Shown one piece after another: positions 16,718 to 25,189 of a DNA stretch of 41,570 bases. The translations under genes were made by a program, and so were the position numbers. The notes under the pieces were generated by a model. The model had not been told where the DNA came from. It did no database searches and saw only the letters and a program-made list of their open reading frames with translations. The stretch comes from Nitrosomonas sp. (GTDB lineage: Bacteria; Pseudomonadota; Gammaproteobacteria; Burkholderiales; Nitrosomonadaceae), in NCBI GenBank assembly GCA_017879645.1, contig JAAEXZ010000013.1:1-41570 (forward strand), read 5' to 3'. Positions within the stretch are counted from its first letter, which is position 1. Each line of letters begins with the position of its first letter.

Positions 16718-17707
16718 ATGACTCTGGATTTGTCTCTGACGGCGATCGCGGTATCGTTGTCGTCTTTTTTTGTCGCTTATTTCTCAATTCTCTGGCTGAT
16801 CAGAAGCAAACCGGCCTGGGCGTTGGATCGACCTAATTCGCGCTCACTACATACCCAGCCCGTTCCACGCATTGGGGGACTGGGTTTGTGGTTGGGCGTG
16901 ATCATTTCTGGGCTGGTATGGCAAATTCCGATTCCCATTGCCATTGGGGGGGGAGCGGGTATGTTGCTACTGGTATCACTTGCCGATGATTTAAAACCGC
17001 AACCGGTGTGGCTCCGGTTACTTGTGCACATGGTTGCTGCCGGTACTTTCGCGTATTGGCTGTTGCCGGGATTCGGCTCGCTTGCAATATGGGGTGCGGT
17101 GGCAGCCATCGTCTGGATGACAAATCTCTACAATTTCATGGATGGCTCGGATGGCCTGGCGGGAGGGATGACTGTCATTGGATTCGGGTATTTCGGGATA
17201 TTTGCACTGTTAGCAGGCGACGGCAATTTTGCTATGATCCATTTTTCAATTGCCGCTGCCGCCATGGCTTTTTTATTGCATAATTTTTACCCGGCCCGTA
17301 TCTTTCTGGGTGATGTCGGTTCCATTCCCCTGGGGTTTCTGGCAATAACACTCGGAATATGGGGGTGGACGCAAGGTGTCTGGTCACTGGGATTGCCGCT
17401 CATGGTATTTTCCCCCTTCATTGCCGATGCGACGGTTACCCTGGTCAAGCGCTTGCTGGCAGGGAAAAAAATCTGGCAGGCACACCGCGGACATTACTAT
17501 CAGCGTATCATTCAATGCGGTTTCGGTCATCGCAATACTGCCCTCGCCGGATATGGTCTGATGCTGGCTGTGGGGGGCAGTGCATTGTGGATCGAAACGC
17601 AGGATCCGTCGGTACAGTTCAGGATGTTGCTGGCATGGGGGGGTATTTATTTGATTCTGATGATTGTTTTTGATTGTTATCAAAAAAATCATCACACTCG
17701 GGGATAG
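16718..17707 (+). CDS. Polyprenyl-phosphate sugar-1-phosphate transferase (WecA/WbpL/MraY family)
   Basis: The 329-residue inner-membrane enzyme has about 10 hydrophobic helices. It starts lipid-linked glycan synthesis by moving a HexNAc-1-phosphate from UDP-sugar to undecaprenyl phosphate. The family's cytosolic motifs are all present: PNSRSLHTQPVPRIGG (about 39-54), the metal-binding LADDLKP (about 88-94), NLYNFMDGSDGLAGG (about 136-150), FLGDVGSIPLGF (about 196-207) and the basic HRGHYYQR (about 257-264). The length is close to WbpL-type enzymes. Together with the downstream dehydratase it forms the classic WbpL-WbpM pair of O-antigen clusters. The sugar specificity (FucNAc, QuiNAc or GlcNAc) cannot be told from sequence. 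Confidence 0.9.
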   Translation: MTLDLSLTAIAVSLSSFFVAYFSILWLIRSKPAWALDRPNSRSLHTQPVPRIGGLGLWLGVIISGLVWQIPIPIAIGGGAGMLLLVSLADDLKPQPVWLRLLVHMVAAGTFAYWLLPGFGSLAIWGAVAAIVWMTNLYNFMDGSDGLAGGMTVIGFGYFGIFALLAGDGNFAMIHFSIAAAAMAFLLHNFYPARIFLGDVGSIPLGFLAITLGIWGWTQGVWSLGLPLMVFSPFIADATVTLVKRLLAGKKIWQAHRGHYYQRIIQCGFGHRNTALAGYGLMLAVGGSALWIETQDPSVQFRMLLAWGGIYLILMIVFDCYQKNHHTRG

Positions 17708-17708
17708 T

Positions 17709-19601
17709 ATGTTCGTCAGCAGATTTGGAATGAGAACAGTAATAGCGTTTGCCCATGATTTCTTTGCTGTCGCCATTGCATGGATACTCTCATTTCTGTT
17801 TTGTTTCAATTTTGACGTTCCACCTTCGGTCTATTCGTTGTTACCCCAGGTGCTTCCCTGGACGATCCTGACACAGACGGCTATTTTCCTGCTGTTTGGC
17901 TTATACCGAGGACTTTGGCGATACGCCAGTCTGCCAGACATGAAAAGAATTTTTGTGGCAGTCAGTGTGGGAACATTAGCGGTATTGCTGATGTTGTTGC
18001 TTGCCGGTCTGTTGTCGATGATTCCGGTTTCGGTTCTGGTTCTGGAACCACTTTTGTTACTGCTGATCATGGCGGTGAGCCGGCTGGCTTATCGTGCCTG
18101 GAAAGAATACCGGCTGTATGGTGGCGAGGGTAGCGAAACGAAGCCGGTGCTGATCATCGGTGCGGGTGCGACGGCCATGACCCTAGTGAAGGAACTGGCC
18201 AGGAGCCGGGAATGGCATGCGGTCGGTATGCTTGATGATAGTCCCAAGAAGCTGGGGGTGCGATTGCATGGTGTCAAAGTGCTGGGAACCATCAACGAAC
18301 TTTCACACTGGGTGCAGCAATTGACTGTCGAACACGTTATCATTGCCGTATCCAATGATGCGCACCGGATTTATCGCTATGCACTGGAAATGTGCTCGGA
18401 AATCGGCGCGAAAGTGATGATCGTGCCTTCCTATACTGATCTGATCAGCGGTCATGCCACAGTGAGCAAAATCCGTGAAATCGAACTCGATGATCTGCTT
18501 GGCAGGGTACCCGTTGTGCTCGACAACGATGGTCTGCATGGCTTGCTCACCGGAAAATCCATTCTGGTGACAGGTGCCGGAGGGTCGATCGGATCTGAGT
18601 TATGCCGTCAACTGGCTGCCTTTGAGCCCGACCGGATCGTGTTTCTCGAATTGAATGAGTATGCCCTGTATAGCATTCAGGAAGAATTCGTGTCGCGATT
18701 TCCTGGTATCAGGATGTCGTTTGTCATCGGTGACATCAAGGACCATGCACGAATGACACAGATCTTCATGCAGTTTCAGCCGACTGTCGTGTTTCATGCG
18801 GCGGCTTACAAGCATGTTCCCTTGATGGAACATGAGAATGCCTATCAGGCCATGTTGAATAACGTTCTGGGTACGTATGTGGTAGCACAGGTGGCAATGC
18901 GCTACGGGGTGCAGAAGTTTGTATTGATTTCGACCGACAAGGCGGTTAATCCGGTCAGTGTCATGGGAGCGAGCAAGCGTCTGGCAGAAATGGTTTGCCA
19001 GGCATTGCAGCAATCCAGTTCAACCTACGATCAGGGATCGGTTGCACAACACAGGCATTCCACTTGTTTTGTCATGGTGCGCTTTGGCAATGTTCTGGGA
19101 AGTACCGGCAGTGTCATTCCCAAATTCCGTGAACAGATTGCCAGAGGGGGGCCCATTACCGTCACCCACCCCGACATGACGCGATATTTCATGTCGATTC
19201 CTGAAGCGGCCCAATTGGTGTTGCAGGCGGCATTGATGGGAGGGACCACGGGAGGAGGGGAGATCTTCGTGCTGGACATGGGGAATCCGGTCAAAATCGT
19301 TGACTTGGCAAATGATCTGATTCATTTGTCGGGATTGACGGAGGAAGATATACCCATCGTGTTCAGTGGGTTACGGTCTGGAGAAAAGCTGCATGAGGAA
19401 TTGTTGTCGACCAGCGAGAATACCTTGTCAACGCCACATGAAAAGTTGCGTATCGCTCAGGCGCGTCAGGTTGACGAGAACTGGCTGTTTGATCTGGTGA
19501 CCTGGTTGAGCAAGGTGCCGGTTTTAAGCGATCAGGAAGTACGCACGGAGCTGGAAAAATGGGTGCCGGAATATACCCACAAGGAATCGGAATCGTCATG
19601 A
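17709..19601 (+). CDS. Nucleotide-sugar 4,6-dehydratase, CapD/WbpM family
   Basis: The 630-residue protein has four N-terminal membrane helices (to about 130), a first Rossmann domain with VLIIGAGATA (about 146-155) and a C-terminal SDR domain with VTGAGGSIGSEL (about 286-297). The active-site block STDKAVNPVSVMGASKR (about 408-424) has Met where ordinary SDR enzymes have Tyr, the SMK variant typical of WbpM-type UDP-GlcNAc 4,6-dehydratases. KHVPLMEHENAYQAMLNNVLGT and ERHEELL-like GEKLHEELL are also family features. I chose the ATG at 17709, one base after the upstream stop and preceded by GGGGA, over the TTG at 17664 that would overlap the previous gene. It is cotranscribed with the sugar-phosphate transferase. 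Confidence 0.9.
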   Translation: MFVSRFGMRTVIAFAHDFFAVAIAWILSFLFCFNFDVPPSVYSLLPQVLPWTILTQTAIFLLFGLYRGLWRYASLPDMKRIFVAVSVGTLAVLLMLLLAGLLSMIPVSVLVLEPLLLLLIMAVSRLAYRAWKEYRLYGGEGSETKPVLIIGAGATAMTLVKELARSREWHAVGMLDDSPKKLGVRLHGVKVLGTINELSHWVQQLTVEHVIIAVSNDAHRIYRYALEMCSEIGAKVMIVPSYTDLISGHATVSKIREIELDDLLGRVPVVLDNDGLHGLLTGKSILVTGAGGSIGSELCRQLAAFEPDRIVFLELNEYALYSIQEEFVSRFPGIRMSFVIGDIKDHARMTQIFMQFQPTVVFHAAAYKHVPLMEHENAYQAMLNNVLGTYVVAQVAMRYGVQKFVLISTDKAVNPVSVMGASKRLAEMVCQALQQSSSTYDQGSVAQHRHSTCFVMVRFGNVLGSTGSVIPKFREQIARGGPITVTHPDMTRYFMSIPEAAQLVLQAALMGGTTGGGEIFVLDMGNPVKIVDLANDLIHLSGLTEEDIPIVFSGLRSGEKLHEELLSTSENTLSTPHEKLRIAQARQVDENWLFDLVTWLSKVPVLSDQEVRTELEKWVPEYTHKESESS

Positions 19602-19635
19602 ATCGGACACTGGCCCGATGTGAGCAATAGTGTTG

Positions 19636-21324
19636 CTAATAATGCGGTGAGTAGTCGAGATACTGGATTTTTTCGGTGATACCACCGTCTTCTAGCACGA
19701 TGATCCGGTCTATGTTTTTCAGGCTTGGTACCTGCTGACTAAAAATCAGTGTCGTACGGTTCTCAATCAAGGCTTCCAGAACGGGTAGCAAGTCATTATC
19801 GTTGCATTCCTCCTGCCTGGGGAAGTCATCCAGGATCAGAATACCCGGGTTTCTCAGAATGGCGCGTGCGATGGCAATCTGTTGGCGTTGTTTCGTCGTC
19901 AGAGGGGTGGTTGAATCGCCGGCCTGGGTCTGCAAGCCTTCGGGTAACTGGCGAATGAATGCCATAGCACCGGAAGCCTGAGCCGCAGCAGTGATTTCTG
20001 CTTCATTGGCACAGCGGTTGTCTCCGTAAGCGATATTACCGGCGATTTTCTCATCCAGTAGCACGGCATTTTGTGTAATCAGTGCGATATGGGCATGCCA
20101 GGACCGCAGTGCTATGGTCTCCAGGGGATGATCATCAAACAAGATGGTGCCGCAATCGGGCTGCTGTAATCCGAGGAGCAAATCGATGAATGCGTCTTTT
20201 TCGGTTGCCGAGCAACCGGTGATGACGATGGATTCACCCGGTTTGATGCTGAAGTGATACAAATTGAGGAGCGGGCGAGTCTGTTGCTTGCCATAAAAGC
20301 GGACTTGCTCGAATACCAGTTTTCCTCTGGCGTGTCTCGGGATGTCGGTTTTCCCTGTCTGTCCGGATGACTGGTCAAGGAATGTCAGCAGAGGTTGGAT
20401 GACTTTCGCGTTGTACCGAAGCTTGGCGGATACCCGGGCAATCCGGCGAATGGGGGCGATCAGGAGTAGCGAGACTGCAATGAGTGCGGTCGCCTGCCCC
20501 AAATCGATTTGATGGTGGAGTGCCTGCTGCGACAGCAAGTACAACATGGTGATGGCGATGGCCGCCATGAGTATCTGTCCTAGGGCCATGGTCATAGCCG
20601 AGAGTTTTCCCTGCTGATGTTGAATCCGGGTAAGGGGTTCGGCTACTTTGTCGAGACGTTCACTTTCGGTACTGTATCCGGCATGCAGGTGGATCTCGCG
20701 ATAGTGTTGCAGGGATTCCGATAGGCGTTGCAGCAGTTGCCGCGATGCCAGATGGTGCCGGTGATCGGATTGCTGCCGCTGATCGTGCATGACTTGCAGA
20801 ATGAGTATCAACAAGGGCAGGATCAGGAACAGCAGTAGAGCATAATCGTCGTTCAGGTGCAGAACGCATGCCATGAGACCTGTTACCAGCATGCCATCAT
20901 AAACCAGTGTGGTAAAAAAACGGATGGTCGCTTGTGCGAGTGGATCGATGCTATGGATCAGGGTTTCAATTTCATTATTATCCTGAAGGTGTGGATATTG
21001 CTGGATCGGCAGTGATAGCAGCTTGTCAAAAAAGGCATGACGCAGCGAGGTGCTGAAATGATTGCCGATCTGGTTGCTGGACAGGATACCCACGAAGCAG
21101 GCCAATCCGCGCAGACCGAACAGCAGCAAAAGTATGAGAATGGCAGACTGGGCGGATACGGGATCATTGTTAATAAAGGTATCATTGAGCAATTGCTGTA
21201 CCGGAAGCGGGGACGCGGCCAGGGTTGCAGCCATGGTCAGGTGAGCTAAAATCGTGACGGTGAGCGACTTCCAGGATAAGTCGAGTATACCCAGCAGGCG
21301 GAGATGAAGCTGTAAATTGCGCAT
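19636..21324 (-). CDS. ABC exporter-type protein with degenerate ATPase motifs
   Basis: The 562-residue protein has the MsbA-like layout: about six membrane helices (about 10-300) and a C-terminal nucleotide-binding domain. Nearly every catalytic motif is altered. The Walker A reads GCSATEKDA (about 366-374), keeping the Lys but losing the second and third Gly and the Ser/Thr. The signature LSGGQ is LTTKQ (about 475). The Walker B LDE is LDDF (about 498), and the usual ATSALD D-loop is gone. The H-loop His is Gln (FSQQVPSL, about 530). The Q-loop Gln is kept (LITQN). The frame has no stops or frameshifts, so it looks maintained. The start is ATG 21324; TTG 21360 would add 12 residues. It is convergent with the dehydratase gene and divergent from rfbA, so a glycan or lipid role is inferred. 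Confidence 0.85.
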   Translation of the reverse strand: MRNLQLHLRLLGILDLSWKSLTVTILAHLTMAATLAASPLPVQQLLNDTFINNDPVSAQSAILILLLLFGLRGLACFVGILSSNQIGNHFSTSLRHAFFDKLLSLPIQQYPHLQDNNEIETLIHSIDPLAQATIRFFTTLVYDGMLVTGLMACVLHLNDDYALLLFLILPLLILILQVMHDQRQQSDHRHHLASRQLLQRLSESLQHYREIHLHAGYSTESERLDKVAEPLTRIQHQQGKLSAMTMALGQILMAAIAITMLYLLSQQALHHQIDLGQATALIAVSLLLIAPIRRIARVSAKLRYNAKVIQPLLTFLDQSSGQTGKTDIPRHARGKLVFEQVRFYGKQQTRPLLNLYHFSIKPGESIVITGCSATEKDAFIDLLLGLQQPDCGTILFDDHPLETIALRSWHAHIALITQNAVLLDEKIAGNIAYGDNRCANEAEITAAAQASGAMAFIRQLPEGLQTQAGDSTTPLTTKQRQQIAIARAILRNPGILILDDFPRQEECNDNDLLPVLEALIENRTTLIFSQQVPSLKNIDRIIVLEDGGITEKIQYLDYSPHY

Positions 21325-21450
21325 AATGGTCGATTTTACTACATCGGTTCCGGTGATCAATCCGTCAGACGAAGGTCTGGAGAAGTCTACAGATATAGTA
21401 CAATCGCGTTTTGATGTATTTCATGAATTGGTTGAACAGGATTGGAATCA

Positions 21451-22380
21451 ATGCTTAAAGCAAAATCTGTTGCAGTGCGGAATACTTTCAGCTTAGCATG
21501 GCCTCGCCGCAAGGGTTTGATCCTGGCGGGCGGTTCGGGAACGCGGCTGTACCCGGTGACCCAATCCGTGTCCAAGCAATTGCTGCCTGTCTTTGACAAG
21601 CCGATGATCTACTATCCACTCAGCACGCTGATGCTGGCAGGAATTCGCGAAATCCTGATTATCACCACGCCGCGCGACCGGGAGCAGTTCCAGGAATTGC
21701 TGCAAGATGGCAGTCAGTGGGGGGTGAGTCTAAGCTATGCGGTGCAACCAGAGCCGGAAGGATTGGCGCAGGCATTCATCATCGGTGAATCGTTCATCGG
21801 CAACGATCATAGTGCTCTGGTTCTTGGGGATAACATCTTTTACGGGCACGACCTACAGCATTTGCTGGCGAATGCCATGGCGCGTACTGAGGGGGCCAGT
21901 GTTTTTGCCTATCATGTTCACGATCCCGAACGCTACGGTGTCGTTGAATTCGATTCACAGGGCAATGTGATCAACCTGGAGGAAAAACCGCAGCAACCGA
22001 GGTCGCATTACGCAGTGACGGGGTTGTATTTTTACGATCAGCATGTGGTGGAATATGCCAAACGACTGAAACCCTCGGCGCGCAATGAACTGGAGATTAC
22101 CGACCTGAACCGGATTTACCTCGATCAGTCGGCATTGCGGGTCGAGATCATGGGACGGGGTTACGCCTGGCTGGACACGGGCACACATGAATCATTGCTC
22201 GATGCCGGACAATTTGTCGCCACAATCGAACATCGGCAGGGTCTGAAGATTGCCTGCCCGGAAGAGATCGCCTTCCACCAGGACTGGATTGACGCAGCGC
22301 AATTGCAGCAGCAAATACAGCGGCTGGCAAAGAGTGGTTATGGTCAGTATTTGCAGCAAGTACTGACGCGCGAAATATGA
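21451..22380 (+). CDS. rfbA: Glucose-1-phosphate thymidylyltransferase
   Basis: RfbA (RmlA) joins dTTP and glucose-1-phosphate to give dTDP-glucose, the first step to dTDP-rhamnose. The nucleotide-binding signature [15 protein letters not shown] is followed by [31 protein letters not shown] with the metal-binding Asp, NLEEKPQ and [13 protein letters not shown]. The usual enzyme begins almost at the GG motif, while here about 20 extra residues precede it. The ATG at 21451 is preceded by AGGA; a TTG at 21442 would add three residues. rfbC follows 25 bases downstream; rfbB and rfbD are not in the window. Confidence 0.94.
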   Translation: MLKAKSVAVRNTFSLAWPRRKGLILAGGSGTRLYPVTQSVSKQLLPVFDKPMIYYPLSTLMLAGIREILIITTPRDREQFQELLQDGSQWGVSLSYAVQPEPEGLAQAFIIGESFIGNDHSALVLGDNIFYGHDLQHLLANAMARTEGASVFAYHVHDPERYGVVEFDSQGNVINLEEKPQQPRSHYAVTGLYFYDQHVVEYAKRLKPSARNELEITDLNRIYLDQSALRVEIMGRGYAWLDTGTHESLLDAGQFVATIEHRQGLKIACPEEIAFHQDWIDAAQLQQQIQRLAKSGYGQYLQQVLTREI

Positions 22381-22405
22381 AGATGGTTTAACGCATAAGG
22401 TAAAT

Positions 22406-22951
22406 ATGAAGTCGACGCCACTGGCCATACCCGATGTGGTTCTGCTCGAACCCCGTGTTTTTGGTGACGAGCGAGGGTTCTTTTTTGAGAGTTTCAACCA
22501 GCGTGAATTCGATTCCGCTGTAGGCAAATCCGTACAATTCGTGCAAAGCAATCATTCGCGCTCGACTCAGCATGTACTGCGAGGTTTGCATTACCAGATC
22601 AGGCAGGCACAAGGCAAGCTGGTGCGCGTGGTGGCCGGGGAAGTATTCGACGTGGCAGTAGACTTGCGACGCTCATCAGCGACTTTCGGGCAGTGGGTGG
22701 GTATGGTGTTGAGTGCCGAAAACAAGAAACAGTTGTGGATTCCACCCGGTTTTGCACACGGTTTCGTGGTGGTATCCGAATATGCGGAATTTTTGTACAA
22801 CACCACTGATTACTGGGCGCCCGAGCATGAGCGCTGCATCATCTGGGATGATGCGACACTGGCTATCGACTGGCCCCTGACCGCGCATCCTGTGCTCTCG
22901 GCCAAGGACGCCGGGGGTACTGTTTTCAACGAGGCGGAAGTGTATGACTGA
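22406..22951 (+). CDS. rfbC: dTDP-4-dehydrorhamnose 3,5-epimerase
   Basis: The 181-residue cupin-fold enzyme epimerises C3 and C5 of dTDP-4-keto-6-deoxyglucose. Seen motifs are VFGDERGFFFESFN (about 16-29), QSNHSRSTQHVLRGLHYQ (His near 62 is the catalytic base), VRVVAGEVFDVAVDLR (about 73-88), IPPGFAHGFVV (about 112-122) and YNTTDYWAPEHER with the catalytic Tyr. Length matches the family. It lies between rfbA and radA on one strand, with 8 bases to radA, so polysaccharide precursor genes and a DNA-repair gene share a transcript. Confidence 0.95.
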   Translation: MKSTPLAIPDVVLLEPRVFGDERGFFFESFNQREFDSAVGKSVQFVQSNHSRSTQHVLRGLHYQIRQAQGKLVRVVAGEVFDVAVDLRRSSATFGQWVGMVLSAENKKQLWIPPGFAHGFVVVSEYAEFLYNTTDYWAPEHERCIIWDDATLAIDWPLTAHPVLSAKDAGGTVFNEAEVYD

Positions 22952-22959
22952 TCGCTGCG

Positions 22960-24321
22960 ATGGCCAAGCAAAAAAACGTCTATTCCTGTACTGAGTGTGG
23001 CGGACAAGCTCTGAAATGGCAGGGGCAATGTCCGCATTGCCAGTCGTGGAACACACTCGTGGAAGCCATTGCAGAGAAACAGGTCACGCGATTCAGTCCG
23101 GTTTCAGAAATCCGTCAGGTACAAAATCTGGCCGCGATCGAGGCGCGTGAAGAGCCTCGCTATCCTACCGGTATCGAAGAACTGGATCGGGTGCTGGGCG
23201 GGGGGCTGGTTCAGGGCGGTGTGGTGCTGCTCGGAGGCGATCCCGGTATCGGCAAGTCGACCCTGTTGCTGCAGGCGTTGTCCCGCATGTCAGCCGAACG
23301 TCCGGTGCTGTATGTCAGTGGCGAGGAGTCGGCGCAGCAGGTGGCCTTGCGTGCCAAACGTCTGGCGCTGGATGTTCACGCGGTGGACCTGTTTGCAGAA
23401 ATCCAGCTTGAGCGTATTCAGTCGGTTTTGGCCGAGCGCAAGCCTGCCATTGCGGTGATAGACTCGATCCAGACGATCTATTCGGAAGTATTGCAATCCG
23501 CACCGGGTTCGGTGGCGCAAGTGCGGGAATGTGCAGCGCAACTGACCCGGTTGGCTAAATCGAGTGGAACCTGCATGATCCTGGTTGGACATGTCACCAA
23601 GGAAGGGGCACTGGCCGGACCGCGTGTGCTGGAACACATGGTCGATACGGTACTGTATTTTGAAGGCGAGATGCATTCGAGCTTTCGCATGGTGCGTGCT
23701 TTCAAGAACCGGTTCGGCGCCGTCAACGAGCTCGGCGTGTTTGCCATGGGTGAAAAGGGGCTACGTGAAGTCAAGAATCCTTCCGCATTGTTTCTTTCCC
23801 ACCATGACAGTCAGGTTCCGGGGTCGTGCATTCTGGTTACGCAAGAAGGTACACGTCCGTTGCTGGTCGAAATCCAGGCGCTGGTCGATGAAGCGCGTTC
23901 ACCCAATCCGCGGCGTTTGTGCGTTGGACTGGAGCAGAACCGGTTAGCCATGTTGCTTGCTGTTTTGCACCGGCATGCCGGTATCCCTTGCTATGACCAG
24001 GATGTGTTTATCAATGCCGTAGGAGGCGTCAAAATTACTGAGCCGGGAGCCGATCTGGCCATTCTGCTGGCGGTGGTTTCCTCACTCAAGAATAAACCCA
24101 TGGCAGAAAAGACGATTGTAGTGGGTGAGGTTGGTCTGGCTGGAGAAATCCGTCCCGTTCAGCGTGGTCAGGAGCGGCTTCGGGAAGCAGCAAAGCTTGG
24201 TTTTCGGCAAGCGATCATTCCAGTGGCGAACAAACCCAAACAGAACATTCCCGGTATGAACGTCATTGCAGTGGCACGCATCAGGGATGCGGTCGAGCAC
24301 ATGCACGCTGTCTGCGAATGA
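22960..24321 (+). CDS. radA: DNA repair protein RadA
   Basis: RadA is a hexameric, DnaB-like ATPase that promotes branch migration during homologous recombination. The 453-residue sequence has the N-terminal zinc finger with Cys10, Cys13, Cys24 and Cys27. A RecA-like core follows with Walker A GGDPGIGKST (about 92-101), Walker B IAVIDSIQT (about 165) and the RadA-specific KNRFG (about 247-251). A Lon-like C-terminal domain ends in VGEVGLAGEIRPV. The length is that of E. coli RadA (460). It begins 8 bases after rfbC, and the next gene starts one base after its stop. Confidence 0.97.
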   Translation: MAKQKNVYSCTECGGQALKWQGQCPHCQSWNTLVEAIAEKQVTRFSPVSEIRQVQNLAAIEAREEPRYPTGIEELDRVLGGGLVQGGVVLLGGDPGIGKSTLLLQALSRMSAERPVLYVSGEESAQQVALRAKRLALDVHAVDLFAEIQLERIQSVLAERKPAIAVIDSIQTIYSEVLQSAPGSVAQVRECAAQLTRLAKSSGTCMILVGHVTKEGALAGPRVLEHMVDTVLYFEGEMHSSFRMVRAFKNRFGAVNELGVFAMGEKGLREVKNPSALFLSHHDSQVPGSCILVTQEGTRPLLVEIQALVDEARSPNPRRLCVGLEQNRLAMLLAVLHRHAGIPCYDQDVFINAVGGVKITEPGADLAILLAVVSSLKNKPMAEKTIVVGEVGLAGEIRPVQRGQERLREAAKLGFRQAIIPVANKPKQNIPGMNVIAVARIRDAVEHMHAVCE

Positions 24322-24322
24322 G

Positions 24323-25099
24323 ATGAATCGAAACCAGCACCTGATCATCATGGCAGTGATTTCGCTGTTGCTGATTCTGGCGGCAACGATATCACCGCCC
24401 TATGCGCAACCGGCGGAATACCACCAGTTTGCCGATCAGCGTCATTTTTTTGGCATCCCCAATTTCAATGATGTGATATCCAATCTGGCTTTCTTGCTCA
24501 GTGGCAGCGCTGGATTGATACTGTTATGGCAAGTGTACCGCACGCCTGCGCAGACGCTATTTCATGACATCCGGGAAGCAATTCCCTATGTCGTGCTGTT
24601 CATGGGGGTGGCCATTGCTGCGGTGGGATCCATGATTTATCACTGGAATCCCGGTATTGAACATCTGATGTGGGATCGGTTACCCATCGGTATCAGCATT
24701 ACCGCGTTGTTATCTGCCACTGTGTTTGATCGCATTCATCCCCGGCTGGGATTGTGGATGCTACCCGTACTGGTTGTTCTGGCGGTGTGTAGCGTACTTT
24801 ACTGGTATTGGACGGAGTTGCAGGGGCGGGGTAATCTGAATTTTTACATTGTCATGCAGTTCTATTCGATTGTTCTGATCGCATGGATCAGTCTGGTTTT
24901 CCCTTCCCGGTATGCACCAGATCAGGCCGTGTTTCAGGTCATTGCATTATATGGCGTTGCAAAAATCGCCGAAACACTGGATGCCCCGATTTTTGTCTGG
25001 ACTCAGGGCTGGATCAGTGGACATACCCTCAAACATCTCATTGCCGCCGGTGCTGCTTATCGAATCAAGCAGCTCCTGCAACAGCGCCAGCGGCATTAA
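24323..25099 (+). CDS. Integral membrane protein of the alkaline ceramidase-like (CREST) type
   Basis: The 258-residue protein has about seven hydrophobic segments. Polar residues at helix ends follow the CREST hydrolase pattern: FADQRHFFGIPNFNDVISNLAF (about 38-59), SMIYHWNPGIEHLMWDRLP (about 106-124, with a His and Asp) and SGHTLKHLIAA near the end (two His). In that superfamily these His/Asp residues bind zinc for hydrolysis of amide-linked lipids. The assignment rests on motif spacing, so treat it as tentative; the substrate is unknown. The ATG at 24323 is one base after the radA stop. A longer frame from 24266 would lie inside radA and is not likely. Confidence 0.75.
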   Translation: MNRNQHLIIMAVISLLLILAATISPPYAQPAEYHQFADQRHFFGIPNFNDVISNLAFLLSGSAGLILLWQVYRTPAQTLFHDIREAIPYVVLFMGVAIAAVGSMIYHWNPGIEHLMWDRLPIGISITALLSATVFDRIHPRLGLWMLPVLVVLAVCSVLYWYWTELQGRGNLNFYIVMQFYSIVLIAWISLVFPSRYAPDQAVFQVIALYGVAKIAETLDAPIFVWTQGWISGHTLKHLIAAGAAYRIKQLLQQRQRH

Positions 25100-25189
25100 A
25101 GCAAAGTGTGAGGAACCTGTGAAGCAACGGCGGATCGTCCCTTTGAGGATGATTACATCGTCGTTGTCATCGCTTGGGACGGTGTGCGG

